The notes: generated by a model from the sequence alone, not told the origin. A stretch of DNA of 64,000 nucleotides from Siphlonurus alternatus (GCA_949825025.1 OX463781.1:44652317-44716316), one strand, 5' to 3'. Shown: positions 1 to 13,243, counted from the stretch's first letter. A program made the numbers and translations.

Positions 1-556
1 AATTCGTTACGTACATACTATATACATGGATCTGACAAATTATCCATGGATGAAAATTCGCATGCTCGAAAACAAGTAAATAATATAGGCAAAGAAAATT
101 GTAAAGTCGAGTGGCACTGAAATAACGGATGCAACAATAATTTAGCCTTCAGTAAAAAGTGTAAAAACAAATTTTTTGACAAAAATACTTAGAGGAATGT
201 AATTACAAAACAAAAACGCAAATCATTTGAACATTAAAAAAATAAAGACGACAAAGTAAAGCTAAAATATTTTTCATACATCATTATTAAAATTTATTTT
301 CACATGGAAAAAAAAAAAGTTTACAGTTGGGCCTACTTATGGCATTCGTGTGAACATGATAGTGTAAATTGTAATTATTATTATTGCAGAGCTAATATTT
401 AGCTAATTATTTTTGTATAATTGGTATTGTGAGATTGTTTTGTATCATCGTGAAGAGTTCTCATACAAATAATAGTTTATCACCTGATGAAATAGCGTTA
501 ATGAGTCAGGAGATAGTACTGTACATGGGAGAGAATTTGGATGATATAATTATGAC
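1..556. other. AT-rich gene-free flank
   Basis: No coding exon, RNA gene or clear repeat boundary is visible here. The stretch is AT-rich with short A and T runs. It could be intergenic or a 5' intron of the spätzle gene downstream. Confidence 0.5.
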
Positions 557-793
557 AATGAGATATTAGAATGTGAAAATTTTATTGGCTTAATCGAAAG
601 AAGGGGTAAAAATATGATACTGTGAATTTTTTCAGATTTTTCTGAGACTGGGAACTATTTTTAAAAAATAATTGAAAGTCTATTTTTTAAAAATAGTTCC
701 TGGTCTCAGAAAAATCTAAAAAAATTCACAGTATCAAATTTTTATCCTTCTTTCGATAAGCCACTAAAATTTTCACATTCTAATATCTCATTA
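557..793. repeat. Foldback MITE, family P (core lost)
   Basis: The two halves are inverted copies of each other. The left arm begins AATGAGATATTAGAATG and the right arm ends with its complement at about 792. It matches the element at 3550-3828 but lacks that copy's GC-rich centre. It has no coding capacity. This is a non-autonomous inverted-repeat element of unknown superfamily. Confidence 0.8.
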
Positions 794-927
794 ACAGTAT
801 AATTCAAATACACTCAAGCATGACTCTCATGAGTATTATTTGTCTCAAAAACATCCGCAACATTTTAGTTTGCAATTCTTATAATTCTTTATAAAAACTC
901 ATTACAAATTTGACCCATCGACATAAT

Positions 928-1097
928 CGTCCCTCGTCTGCATAACAATAATGAGCTATCTGATATTTCAGGTGGGCGCAACAATGAGCTTTATTAAATA
1001 CTTAATTACAGCTCTTAATTGCACTCACCTGATATAGAGTAGATAGCTTATTATTTCCCACGAGATCGAGTAGCAGATAGCTCACGGATGAGGGACG
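928..1097. repeat. Foldback MITE, family S (CGTCCCTCGTC ends)
   Basis: It starts with CGTCCCTCGTCTG and ends with the complement GAGGGACG. The motif AATGAGCTATCTG recurs on both arms. Four other copies are recognisable at 21651, 27034, 27808 and 55255. Confidence 0.75.
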
Positions 1098-1753
1098 TAA
1101 ACACGAGAAGAATTAACACGTTTATAAGAACACGATAAAATAAAAATACGAATCACTTTTCTCTCTAAAGACCGCGCCTAAACGTCCGGCTGGTATAGTC
1201 AAATTAATTTATCATTCCTTCCGGAAGTAGCCGGAAGTGTGAAGTTTGCAGCTCCTCTGTTTGTAATTCAGTTTTGAAATTTTTACAGATTGGTTTGAAG
1301 TAGAAGTACTGACCTATGTGTGCAATTGTAACTCTGAAATAAGACTAGAAACCTTACAATTCCGCCTACTTCCGGAGGGAATATTATGTAAATTTTATTA
1401 TATCTTATAGATGTGACGTGCGTGTATAAGTCAAGGAGGAGGCACGCTCGCTCTCGCCGTGACATCACCGTGAGCAGCACGTTCACTCCACCTGAGAGGA
1501 GTGTATGCAAGGTCCCGTTAGTGACGCGAGAGAGTTAGCAGCAGCAGCAGCCACACATGGGACACATCACGCACTAACGGAACAGTTGATATCCCTCTGC
1601 CGTGTTGACCTCGCACCGGGTCACGTGACCCATTTGGTCATTATAATAATTAAATTCACAATTTTTTTTTGTTTTTTTTTTTGCAGCGAATTATGTATAT
1701 TATATTATGTTAAGCCGGTATATATTACATGATTATATTATACAACTTAAATT

Positions 1754-1757
<4 letters not shown>
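1098..1757. other. GC-richer block in AT-rich DNA
   Basis: Between about 1430 and 1640 the composition is clearly richer in G and C than its surroundings and includes a CAG run and the palindrome GGGTCACGTGACCC. It could be a promoter or a 5' untranslated exon of the downstream gene, but no splice-consistent coding exon was found. Confidence 0.3.

Positions 1758-1846
<89 letters not shown>
1758..1846. repeat. (TA)n microsatellite
   Basis: About 89 bases of pure alternating TA. The isoleucine/tyrosine open frames through it are artefacts of the repeat. Confidence 0.97.
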
Positions 1847-1848
<2 letters not shown>

Positions 1849-3549
1849 ATTTTTCCAACTCTATTTATTTTGTTTGTATTTAGTTTAAATTTTCCTGTAA
1901 AAAAAAATTGTATGCAAATATTGTATCGAGTAATACATTCATAATAATAAAAATTTAAAATTTCAAAGCAGTACAAAATATACTAATGTTCTGATGCAAA
2001 ACTTTAAAAATTATACACAAATATTGATATATTGATTAGTAAACTTATATACTGGTGAAGTAAAAGTTAATTAATTAACTAATTAATTAATTGTTAATTA
2101 AGAAAAAGGTTTATTGAAATTATTATTTCATATTATAAATACCGTACATTATATCGAATACATAAAATTCAGTCGTTAATTTACAGTATCAATTTTATTA
2201 TAATATTAAAATTAGTATCGACGAAGCAGACATTAATTACACTGCGAATTCGTTATATTTTATCAACTGCGATTGTGAAACATTACAATCTTAAAACTAA
2301 CGAAGTGTGTAACGTGTAATATAGCATACAGCACACCTATAAAATATATTGACCCTTAATTAGTACAAAGCTGAGGGTTCCAATCAAGAAAACGGTAATA
2401 AAAATAGAGTTTTTTTTTCTCTTTCCAATGCTAAATATAATAGAAATAAATTGTTCAGTTTATTATTATATATTATACCATCACACAGGAAAACTATAAT
2501 GATCCAATCCAGTTCTATTAAAAAAAATAATTAAGTATTATGAGCGGATGAGGTAATTTATTATATTAATATTTCGTCTTCTGAGAGGTTTGCTCGCGAT
2601 TTCATGTAGTCATTTCCTATATAGTGATGATCAACTGCTGCTAAATTAGTCAGTTAATTTAATTATAGCTTTCAGCGTTCAAACAACCGTTGACTTTTTT
2701 TTTTAAATAATTTTTACTTTCATATAGAAAAAAAAGGCTCATGAATCATTTAATTTTTAATAATCAAGCATCTGGAGAAAGCAATTCTCTTATAATGGTA
2801 GGTATTAAAATATAATCAGCATTATTATATTATATATTATGTGCTGTCATAAGACAAAATTTACTTTTTGAGCCATTGAACTTCTGGTCCATTGATAAAA
2901 AAAATCCATGGCAGTTACAATAGGTTACATTGGTTTCCATATTTCCCTTACTCGTTAGTCACAGGCATAAATGGATTATAAGATCGTGGCCGCCTCCGTT
3001 TCGGAACAGCCCGCAAAACACTCGTGTTAGGGATTCGGAAGGTTTGGTTTTTTTAGTGAGTATAATATAATTAGTAAGTAGAAGTACCCAATTATAGGGC
3101 TTGATAAAAAAAATATAATATAGTTCAATGTGTCAAATTTTTAAATATCACAAAGGTAAACTTATAATTAAATTAAATCCACATTATATTGAGAACATAC
3201 AATTTACAGTATAACGTCAATATAAATTCATCAAGTGATAAATATTATGTTTTTATAGCGCTATAAATATGTACAGGTTTTACATATAGCGAGTATTACC
3301 CGCTATGTGTTTTTTTTTTTCTTATCGGTACACTCCATGAGGATATGATATTACTCAACACTGTCTCATATAATCCCCCTACTGACATTGCATTGACTTC
3401 TTGCATGAGAGTGTCAAGCGGGCGTGCTCCAGTTCCCGCGTGGCGAACGAGTGCGTCCGAGCGTGTAACCAGCGGCAGCAGGCTTGACCGAGTGCACTAA
3501 TCACCGGCCGGTCAGCTGATGCGTCACATTCAAATGTATCGCCTTGGAG
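1847..3549. other. Gene-free AT-rich stretch with one GC-rich island
   Basis: Mostly featureless AT-rich DNA. A GC-rich island at about 3400-3540 contains an ATG at 3405 whose frame is open to a possible GT donor after 3464, in the phase needed by the first placed spz3 exon. This is only a candidate for the missing first exon. Confidence 0.35.
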
Positions 3550-3828
3550 AATGAGATGTTAGAATGTGAAAATTTTAGTGGCTTAATCGAAAGAAGGGGT
3601 GAATTTTTTCAGATTATTCTGAGACCGGAAACTATTTTTAAAAAAATTATTGAAAGTCTATTTTGATGACGTCACGGGCGGCACTCCTTAAGAAAAAGGA
3701 TAGGGCAGTGCCGCCCGTGACGTCATAAAATATACTTTCAATAATTTTCAAAAAATAGTTCCCGGTCTCAGAAAAATCTGAAAAAATTCACACTACCATA
3801 TTTTTACCCCTTCTTTCGATTACTTGCA
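3550..3828. repeat. Foldback MITE, family P (full copy)
   Basis: A near-perfect inverted repeat related to 557-793. Each arm carries TGACGTCA (3667-3674 and 3718-3725) next to a GGGCGGCA / TGCCGCCC pair around a short central loop. There is no open reading frame. Confidence 0.85.
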
Positions 3829-4484
3829 GCCTTGTTAATCACCATACTATTTGTTATTTTTACGGGGCACGGGATTAATAAGGCCGTAAAGGGAAATTTT
3901 CTGAAACGACGACTGTATTTTTTGACGTCACGCTGTTTTCGTTGTTAGCTCGGCAAGAGTCATCTCATGCAGAGAGGTCGTTTCAATATAATATGGACCT
4001 AGTGCACAGTTCATTATCATTGAGAAAAGCATGCACTGATTGGTAAATTATTAGAAACTATCAAGAAGTGCATGCGTATATATATATATATAATATACAT
4101 CAGACTTATTGGTCATGATGTCATATAAGACGTTTGACATCAAGGTATAACTGATAAAAATAGGGCCATTGACTCCACTTCAATACACATATTTGCCGAT
4201 ATATACGATGTAAACAACAAGATACTTCTTTCCCGACGGTACACTTTTTTTTTTTATGTACTGTACTGTGTACACCTGTGGAAATACCATTGCATACAGT
4301 CTATATATGCGGAGGCGTGGTGAACCAAAACTGTTTTGATATTGATATACTGAGTGTTCTTCTTACCTCAACCACCCAAAATATACAATATAATTCTGTA
4401 TATACTGTTTCAGAAAGGTGAATAGCATACAAGTCCCATAAGTAGAGGTGCACACCTTTTTGGTTTTGATATAGTGGTATACAT
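3829..4484. other. Gene-free stretch
   Basis: No exon or repeat boundary recognised. It includes one isolated TGACGTCA at 3923-3930 and a short (TA)n run near 4078. Confidence 0.4.
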
Positions 4485-4652
4485 CAGGCTCGGACTGGGA
4501 AGCTGGGGCCAGTCAGGGCCATATAGGCATTGCAGGCAGTAGGGGCCACTTTTCAGGGGGTCTGAGGGCACTTTTCCTATGCTCTTATGTTAAAAATCTG
4601 AGGGGCCAGTCAGGGATCCTTGTGACCCAGCCTTATGGCCAGTCCGAGCCTG
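4485..4652. repeat. Short hAT-like MITE
   Basis: The ends are CAGGCTCGGACTGG and its exact complement CCAGTCCGAGCCTG, 168 bp apart, with a GGCC-rich interior and no coding capacity. CAG...CTG ends are typical of hAT non-autonomous elements. A clean 8-bp target duplication is not visible, so the superfamily is inferred from the termini only. Confidence 0.7.
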
Positions 4653-7009
4653 GTAGTATATGATATTACATAATATTGCATCAAAAATAATATACATTAT
4701 CAAATATTAAATTTAAATATGTTTCATATATATTATGGTTATGGCTGTAATAAATATTGAAAATTTTTCTGTCAATAAAATTTGTTCGTCATGGGTTATT
4801 ATCTGGCGTTGAGGCTGTAATGATCAAGTTATCTTCACAAGAACTGACGTAAAAACGTTCCATCGACAATAAGCCGTCCGTAATTGAGGCTCGTGCGTTG
4901 CAGTCTCCCACATTGTAATATTCTTTGTTAGCGATCGATCGTGATATAAAAATTTACGGTGCTAGTTTTTTAACTCTCAATTTCTATACGTTTAAATACA
5001 TATTACAAGAAAAAAAAAATGCTGTTGCTCGTTTTATGAGTAATGTAGCAACAGGAAAATAAGGAAATATATTATAAATATTCTATGAAAATTGGTATCT
5101 TTTTGCGGTGTTTTTACTAAAAATAATTTCAAACTTGATGTAAAAGTAGTGAAAGAAATGAAAGAAATGTATGATTTTTTTTTCATCATTCAATAAATTT
5201 CAAATTACAACCATGCAGGATTAACAAAATGGTAGCTATATATATATAAATTTTCTCTTTAAAAAAAACAAAAACAAAAAAAAACTTTTTTATTCAATTA
5301 ATATATAGTTTAACTCTATAATGCAAAATGTTTTACTATTTCATTGAATAAATTAAACATTAAATTTTTGTGACATTATATTTTCATTAACCTATAAAAT
5401 ACATTATATTATATATAATAAAACTGATATTTTTACGACTAATCGGTCATAAATCGATCTATAATCGATATATTAATATGTTATGACATTCCAAGTCGGC
5501 CGATCATAATTAATATTTCCATGGAGACGTATGTAACTGTGGTTCTAACGAGCGGTAGTTGCACTCATCACGGAGAGCACGTGAGTTTGGACACGTTGAG
5601 GTCGTCCGTACTTGCAGAATGTTTTAGCAGCAGGAAGTTAGTCGAATTGCGCAAGTGCTGCGATGTGCGGTACTTACGGTTGTAATGAATTACACAATAC
5701 TATTCAAGTTGAAAATTTACCGAAATACTCTATTCATATATATGAACGTATTTCCTCTTTTTATTTTTTATATTAAAAATATACAGTAAAATTGTTTAAA
5801 AAAAAAAAAAAAAAAAAAGAATTGAATTCCGAACATAATGTTGTTTGTGGGTTTTATGCTTTTTTTTTTTTAAAAGAGGCAATGACAATAAACATTTTTT
5901 TTGTTTTGATTTGTTATGCATGCATTTTATTGTTTTATTTGTTTCATGCATAACAATGAGTAGGTGAAACGTACGGTATTTAATGCAATGTTTCATCTAG
6001 ATTTTTGAAAATATTATATAGAGATGAGCCTTTACTTAATTTTTTTTCCACAGAGTTATATCCTTAAGAAATTAAATTAAATATTTTAATTTCAATTAAA
6101 TTAAAATATTAAAAACATCGTCGAGTTCTGAATGATGGATGGAAAAGGAAATTATATCAGCAAGTTAATAAAAAAATTATATGTTTTTACAGCACCAATT
6201 AATCAATTAATTGATTGATGTATATATATAATGTATTTTTTTGTGAAATACAATATTACATTAATACGGGAAATAAAATATATTGAAATATTAAATCATA
6301 TAAAGTATATAGTTGTAATATATATTATATATTATTGTACCCTTCTCCGTGCAACATTCACAGTTATTATATAGTTATGCTGTACATCTGTAACAGTAAT
6401 GCAACGTACGACACTATATATATTTATATAATATTTGATGGAAATAATATAAACTTTAATAAGTGCATACATAATTATAACAACATAAATTATTTATGAT
6501 GGCTTGTTTGAAAGTTTCTTTTGATGATGAAAGAGAAAATAAGTTTATTTTTAAAATTTCGTATGATAAATTATATGATAAAGTGCAAAGCACCAAATTT
6601 GACTGATACATATATATATTATTTATTTATTATATATATATCTATTATATGAAATAAATTTTATAGTATTACTTATACATAAACCAAAAAAGAGTTCATA
6701 GAGAAATGATTGGATATTATGTATGCTCTTTCAGTGCATTTGCTATTTTATAAAAATTACAATTTGACCAGGTCCTAAAAAACTTAACATAATGTAAGAA
6801 ATATATTGATTTTACGATTGCAGGAAATACGAAATTAATAAAAAAAAAGTTAATTTGTGTACATCAGGGTAAATAAATAATTAATTTTTAGCCAATCATA
6901 ATTAAATAATGTAATTTGCACCCTATGATGCATCACATGCACTCAATAAAATGAACATTATAGGTATTTTACTACCATGTCTCGACCATCTAATTTATCA
7001 TAAAAACTA
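4653..7009. other. Gene-free AT-rich stretch upstream of spz3 exons
   Basis: No supported exon. A 60-base open segment at 5521-5580 is followed by a strong GTGAGT donor in phase 0, but its translation does not resemble a signal peptide. A poly-A run lies at about 5799-5818. The rest is AT-rich. Confidence 0.35.
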
Positions 7010-7391
7010 GATAGGTTAATTTTACATACCATTTTTGTGTATGTTGGGCAACATTCGCCGATCCTTTAATTTTATGCAGCACTCCACGATATCACTGACT
7101 TTAATAATTATAAAAAATAAAGTACACACGCATATGCATAATATATGCTTATTTGATAATAGTACAGTTATGCACAAAATTCGATGTAATAACTTCAAAT
7201 TTTTAATTTCGAATTTTGTGCATAACTGTACTATAGTGAGAATAATTATTATCAAATAAGCATATGCAAATGCGTGTGTACTTTATTTTTTTATAATTAT
7301 TGAAGTCAGTGACATCGTGGAGTGCTGCATAAAATTAAAGGATCGGCGAATGTTGCCCAACATACACAAAAATGGTATGTAAAACCTATCT
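7010..7391. repeat. 382-bp hairpin element beside spz3 exon
   Basis: A long inverted repeat. The left arm (7010 to about 7190) and the right arm (about 7200-7391) are almost exact complements with a small loop. The arms read as open frames on both strands, which only reflects the symmetry. It ends about 60 bp before the first placed spz3 exon (7452), so it sits in the 3' end of that intron. Confidence 0.88.
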
Positions 7392-7451
7392 ATTATGTTT
7401 ACTTCGCCTGATAATGTTATATCAATCTAATTTATCGTTGTGTCCTCGCAG

Positions 7452-7878
7452 GCTCTGGTAATCCTGGCACTGGTGGTCCGACCTGGCGCGTCGCAGCCTC
7501 AACCAGGAGTACATGCACCAGGGAACGACCTTCTGGAGCCTCCGGAGGGATACTATGCCTTCGAAGAGGCGCCTAACGCCGAGCCTCCACGCGTACGCAG
7601 ACCGCCCTACCTGCAGACTGACATGCCATGCGCAGGTATGTAACAATTTAGTCCAAGTCTGCGCATTCTTGTGGCAGCTAGTGACGTTACTCTGGTTCTT
7701 GGAAATCGCATGTGTGGTATTTTAAAGTAAAGTAAATAAAATAAAAACATTAATTTGTGCTGCTCTAGATAAATTATTATATTTATTTAATTTACTATTT
7801 AGCTAAATATAACGTTGTTTATATACATAATTTAATATAATTATATGTAGAAATTTGCAATTTACTTTAATTGTTGAA

Positions 7879-7947
<69 letters not shown>

Positions 7948-7956
7948 CATACTTTA

Positions 7957-7988
<32 letters not shown>

Positions 7989-8732
7989 CAATTGCATAAA
8001 AGAAAAAAGAAATAAATGAAAAATTGCTTGCAGAATGTCACACATGCATTTTTCAAATGTTTCAATGACGCAAGCGCATCACTATAAAATTTTAGCATAC
8101 GATAAGAGCATCAGTTCCATCAGCAGGAATTTCACTCACACGAGGAGGACCAAAATTTCCAGTATTGTGAGAGATCACGTAAGTGGTTGTGTCTCGTGAT
8201 AAATCAGATGGGCGAAGAGCGTGCTCCTAACTGAGGAATTTACGTGCCTCGATTTGCGTCGTGGTGACCCCGTGAAGTGCCAATGACCCTTGCAGCTTAA
8301 CGGAATTAAGTATTGTTTATGTTTCTTAAAGTCCGTCCGCTTAGTGTGCTACCAAATTAAATATTTTAATAATAATAATAATAATAATTTTGATCACGAT
8401 TTATATCTTAAAGGTCATCAAATGCAGCAGCAATTTAACGAGAAGGTTCTTTTATTTGTCCTAGTTCACACCATCTGTCGAATTCTCTCATGCACACAAT
8501 TTGTTGTTATATGTTCCAGGACTCGGTAATGTGCAGCCACATATGTCCATAAACAATCTCTGTGGTGATCTCAACAAAGGTTACATTCCCAAGAACCCGA
8601 TGACCAATGCTCAGGAGTCGTCTTACCCTTTGTAAGTTGTTAGAAAAATTATATAGATAAATCGTCGTGATAAAACCGTAAAAAGAAAAAGTTTTCATGA
8701 TTTACCGTCTTTTTTTAATGATATGTTTTGCA

Positions 8733-8828
<96 letters not shown>

Positions 8829-11800
8829 TATTATATTATATGTAAAAGATATGAAAATTTTATTTTAACATCTGAGAGTTAAAATTTAAATTTTACTATG
8901 TATAAATATCATTTCATAAATATATATTAAGGATCAACTTAACAATTTAATTAAGAACAAGATCGTATGAATGAATGTCTTTTTGTGAGTGTGAAAAGAA
9001 AAGTTGATTTTTTGGGAATATTTAATAGCGTTATTTAAATATTATTATTCAATTTTGATTTTTATGACAGTGAATCACAAAATATTATTTTTAAAAAAAA
9101 ATCTTTCACCTAAGGTGATAAAATTAATCAGTTAGCTGGTAACTCGCAACGTTAACTTAAAGTTGTGTGTTCTTTGCAGCGACCTGATCAAGAACAAGAC
9201 GCTCGACTTCTTCAGCAAGACGCTGCCCATCTTGAAGGCCGACGACGCTCTGCCCAAGGTGGCTAAATTCCAGCAGCCCCCGCAGTATTACCGCCGCCCC
9301 CCGCCCAACTCTGCGCAACAGTGAGTGGTCATGCTCATTGTTGTAACTCGACAGGTGTCCTCGCAATTTAATGTTATTTATTATAACGTGAATTAGCTAC
9401 AGACGAATTTAAATATATTAAATTTTAAACTGTAGTATAATATTATTGTATTTATATTTTTTTAAATATATGCAGTCTGAATATCATATTATATATTTTT
9501 TTCTTTTCGTAATAAAGAAGGGTCGGTTTTATTACATGATTGATAAAATTATATTATAAAATTATAATTCGATCAATAATATTGTCACGAGAAAAAAATC
9601 CAAAAGTTAAGTAAAAATAAAATGAAATTAACAGCTGAAACCAAAGCATTAAAAACAATAACTTGTTGAGATTTTTTCCGAAAATGAGAAAAATAAAATA
9701 AAATAAAAGCAAAAGAAGTTGCCTACCTTTTAGGGGCTTCTTTTTAAGATTTACAATGAACTAACAAAATAAGCTATTTTGCCATAATTTATATTGCGTT
9801 CTTGTCTGCTCTTTACAAACTTGGTTGAGATAGTTTCACGACACGATACCTTAAAGACCCACTTTGTTGAGGCTGACATTGTCAAAAATGTCAATTAGGC
9901 TGACCCTGCCTGTGTCGTAGGGGCCCCGTACCTCCGCCGCCAAACCACCCGCTGCATCGTGACCGCCGCGCCGCTGAGGTTTTCGACGAGACGAAGGTGG
10001 CTGAGGACGCGGTGAGTCACGCCAGCCCGCGACAGGGACGCAAGTTCTGTGACAACGGTGGAGGAATGTGAGTATGCAAGTTGGACGTTAAGAATAACCA
10101 TGTTTTACTACAGATGTACAAATTGTAAAACTTTTAATAATTTATCACTGCTTATTGAGCTTATTAGAGCGCGGAAAAAAGTCACTTCGACTTTTTGTGC
10201 ACATGAGGACTATTTTGTTGTCATTTAGGATGTCCACCGATCTCCGGAAGTGGATTAAAATGAGCCTATATAAAAAAAAGACTATTTAGACTATTTTTGG
10301 ATTTTAAGACTATTATGGCAAAAGATGACTTTTTGTGACTTTTGACATATTTTTAGTGCATTTCAGCTCTTTTCTTCATATTGTCAAAATAAAAAGGAAG
10401 TAAAGAAACAAAGACTTCAGTCTGTGTAAGGGAAGTCTGTGTATAATAAAGAAATATAAAAAAATAAAAATTTTAAACACACTTTTAAATAGCACTTTTG
10501 AAACTCCATTTTGCTGCATTTTCTAAAAAAAAAAAAAAATGACTTTTTTATAGACTATTTTTTTTTTTAAAAAAGTGACTTTTTTGCAGACTATTTCCAA
10601 AAATAAGTTGACTTTTTATAGGCGCCTATTTTTCGAAAAAAATGTGACTTTTTTCCGCGCTCTAATAATCATCATGGTAAAAAATTTCATTGTATATATA
10701 TTTTTAAGGTCATTAAGTTTGAATTACATCACAGATTTATTATTTCGGTCATAATTTTTTCTTAAAAAAATATTTACGTGAATTAAATTTTTTTTATTTT
10801 GCATCTTTGCTATTAATTAATATGATTTATATGTAAATATATTTTGATTTTATGTGACTTTCTCCACAGGTTATGTATGTTATACAAAGCGTTCCGTGGC
10901 GAGCCTCTTGCCTCTGGGTTAGGGGTGGGTGTGGAGAGAAGAGACGAGGTGGGTGACTCCCCCGAATACCGTCGTGACAGCCCCAACGCACTACCCCAGC
11001 AGGACGCGTCCCCACCGACCCCTTGCCCCGCCAAGGTCGAGTACGCCACCCCCGTGTTCGCCAAGAACTACCAGGGAGTGTGGCGTTACGTCGTACAGAT
11101 TCCCTACGAAGGCTACTTCACACAGACACTTGAGGTTACACGGTGCCTGTAAGTATAAATATGTGTCTTGTGGCTCGATCGTTGTGTGTAATGCAATTTC
11201 GGCGTAATTAAGAAACACGTCGATCAGTGTAAATATAATATGCATGCTTATTATATTTAAATAAGTTATTCAAATAAACATTATAGCTGTATATTTTTTA
11301 TTCAATGTATGTTTCGTATTATAAATTTTACATTTTTTCTTTAAAATTTTGTAAAATTAATTGAGGAATTTAATAAATTAATTAGTTAATTTTTATATAA
11401 TTACATATTATAGTGTATAATTTTTTTGTAGCACCATAAATAATTAGAATTTAATTTATATACAAATTAATGTTTCACATGAACATATTATGGACCTGTT
11501 CGTAAATCCTGCTCGGTGTACACTTTCTGCACCCAATCGACTTTATGTACATGGGATATAAGATCGATTGGGTGTATAGAAAGTGTACACCGAGCAGGGT
11601 TTACGAACAGGCCTAGCTATTATTATAATAATAATTAAACGTTAATTAGTATTATATAATTATATATATTATATTAATAAAAACGTAATTGTTTTTTATA
11701 TATATATATAAATATCCATAAAAACTATATTATCTGCATGCAATATTTAAATAATTTGTTTTGATGACAGGAACTCCAAGTGCCACTACCTCGATGGCTC

Positions 11801-12248
11801 GTGCATGTCTTCCCCTCGCTGGGTGAGCCTGCTTGTCGCAGAACTTTACTACCCTGACTCCTACTTCGCCAACAAGGGTCAACAGTGGCCCGCACGTCGT
11901 CCAGTGGCCACTGAGAAGCCTCCTCCAGTCCATGACTTCCAGAACTACCAGCAGTACCTCCAAAAGCGGGCGGGATCGGGAGAACAGACCCCGAGCACGA
12001 GGATCCTTGGTGGACCCAGCAGCAACGGAGTCAGCATCGTAAATGCTCTGAGTTCCTCAGGTCCGGAATCAAGCACGCAAACAAGCAACACCACACCGTC
12101 GTACTGTGATGGAGTGGATGACCTGGGTTGCTTCCAAGTGAGACTTTACTATGATTGGTTCCTCATCCCTGGTAGCTGCAAGTGTTGGAGACCAGACTAC
12201 TTCTCCAGATACACCAGAAGGAGGACCTCCCGAGCACCAGACCTTTAA
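7452..12248 (+). CDS. spz3: Spätzle 3-type cystine-knot cytokine (5' exon missing)
   Basis: Exons: 7452-7635, 8520-8631, 9180-9320, 9921-10067, 10870-11148 and 11771-12248 (TAA). All junctions are GT-AG and in phase, giving 446 codons without the first exon. The first exon opens inside a hydrophobic stretch (ALVILALVV), the end of a signal peptide, so the initiating exon lies upstream. Two furin-type sites are visible, RVRR in the first exon and HRDRR in the fourth, consistent with proprotein cleavage. The C-terminal part carries a spätzle cystine knot with motifs FCDNGGGM, TPCPAKVEYATPVFAKNYQG, SSPRWVSLLVAELYYP and GCFQVRLYYDWFLIPGSCKC. These match my recollection of the spz3 subfamily. A low-complexity insert of about 85 residues splits the knot. 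By family, such proteins are secreted neurotrophin-like ligands for Toll receptors. The 3' untranslated region contains a TTAA-bounded MITE. Confidence 0.93.
7884..7989. repeat. (AT)n microsatellites in spz3 intron
   Basis: Two runs of alternating AT (about 7884-7944 and 7961-7989) separated by a short unique segment. Confidence 0.95.
8738..8826. repeat. (AT)n microsatellite in spz3 intron
   Basis: About 89 bases of uninterrupted alternating AT in the intron between the 8520 and 9180 exons. Confidence 0.96.
10167..10662. repeat. Non-autonomous DNA element with TA flanks
   Basis: The ends GAGCGCGGAAAAAAGTCAC and GTGACTTTTTTCCGCGCTC are exact complements and are flanked by TA on both sides (10165-10166 and 10663-10664). 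The interior repeats GACTTTTT/GACTATTT motifs and codes for nothing. A TA target duplication suits Tc1/mariner-like transposition, but TTA/TAA symmetry leaves the exact boundary ambiguous. It lies in the spz3 intron between the 9921 and 10870 exons. Confidence 0.75.
11495..11612. repeat. 118-bp hairpin element in spz3 intron
   Basis: The arms starting CCTGTTCGTAAA and ending with its complement pair over about 45 bp each, including a shared AGTGTACACCGAGCAGG core. It is gene-free and located in the last intron of spz3. Confidence 0.85.
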
Positions 12249-12503
12249 ATTTATAAACAAAAATTTATACTAATACATTTTCTATAATTTAGACAAGGAA
12301 TAGTAGCGGAAAAATATTTTGGAAAATATTTTTAAAATAACTTTTCATTTTTTTTTTTTTTTTTTATGAATGAAATTTCATAATTGAATGATCGTCACTC
12401 ATCAGAGTCATCAGTAAATTAGTCACACGCAGGTATACTAAAATAATCGCGGAGAATTAAATTGACGCGCATTTTCGCATTTTTTCTTTATTATTTATTA
12501 TTC

Positions 12504-12695
12504 TTAACGATTGATCTCAGTTAATTAGTGTCAGTCAGAAATTATTTCGAGTATTATTTCTATGAAAATTATTTTCATAAAACTTGCCAGACAAATTCAC
12601 TGTAAAATTTGCATGCCACCTATTAATATTGATGGCGAGTGCAAGAGGCTTATTAAAAAATTAAAAGGCCCAATTCCGACGAGATTCATCCTTAA
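12504..12695. repeat. TTAA-bounded MITE, family U (deleted copy)
   Basis: TTAA lies at both ends (12504-12507 and 12692-12695). The left end CGATTGATCTCAG and right end GAGATTCATCC match the ends of larger copies at 27395-27731 and 48071-48423. The interior is shorter and diverged. It lies downstream of the spz3 stop, probably in its 3' untranslated region. Confidence 0.7.
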
Positions 12696-13208
12696 CTCTA
12701 ATTAGAAAATAATCAATGCAATGTATGATTGCATATGATTGTTAATAATCTTATGGGTTAAAATTTTTCTCTTAAATTCCTTGTCAACAACAACTCAGGC
12801 TCTTAAAAAAATAAATTGATTTAGGTAGGTTTAATTGATTGGTTCAACTTATATGTTATAAAGCTATTTTAAAATATATATATGAAGTGGAAAATAATCT
12901 GTTGTAAATAATAAAAAATTGAAGGTGGAGGATGGTTTTAAAATGCATAGTAATTTTATTCAATGTTAATAAGAACAATATTTTTTAATAATGTTTTTTA
13001 TTACAAGCTTAGCAACATAAAAGTATTTATATTTCTCTTTCAAGTACTGACACCTAATTTACTTGAGTCAATTAAATTTTGGTGCAATTATTATATTTAA
13101 GTTTTTATGTTAATTTTTAAGATTACTTTAATTTTAATGTTAATTATGGATTATCAAAAACATGATTATTATTATTTTTATACAAAAAAAAGTAGAAGAA
13201 AATTATTA

Positions 13209-13243
<35 letters not shown>

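Noticed and set aside
1725..1976. Ile/Tyr-repeat open frames on both strands
   Set aside because: They are translations of a (TA)n microsatellite. The same applies to frames at 8697-8882 and 40329-40675.
5521..5580. Possible first exon of spz3 with GTGAGT donor
   Set aside because: The frame is compatible, but the peptide METYVTVVLTSGSCTHHGEH is not a convincing signal-peptide start. Kept only as a note.
7022..7259. Overlapping open frames of 74-77 codons on both strands
   Set aside because: They arise from the two arms of the 382-bp hairpin. They have no splice context and no family resemblance.
10813..11064. Antisense open frames opposite a spz3 exon
   Set aside because: Shadows of a GC-rich coding exon. 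The plus-strand frame joins in phase with its neighbours and carries spätzle motifs.
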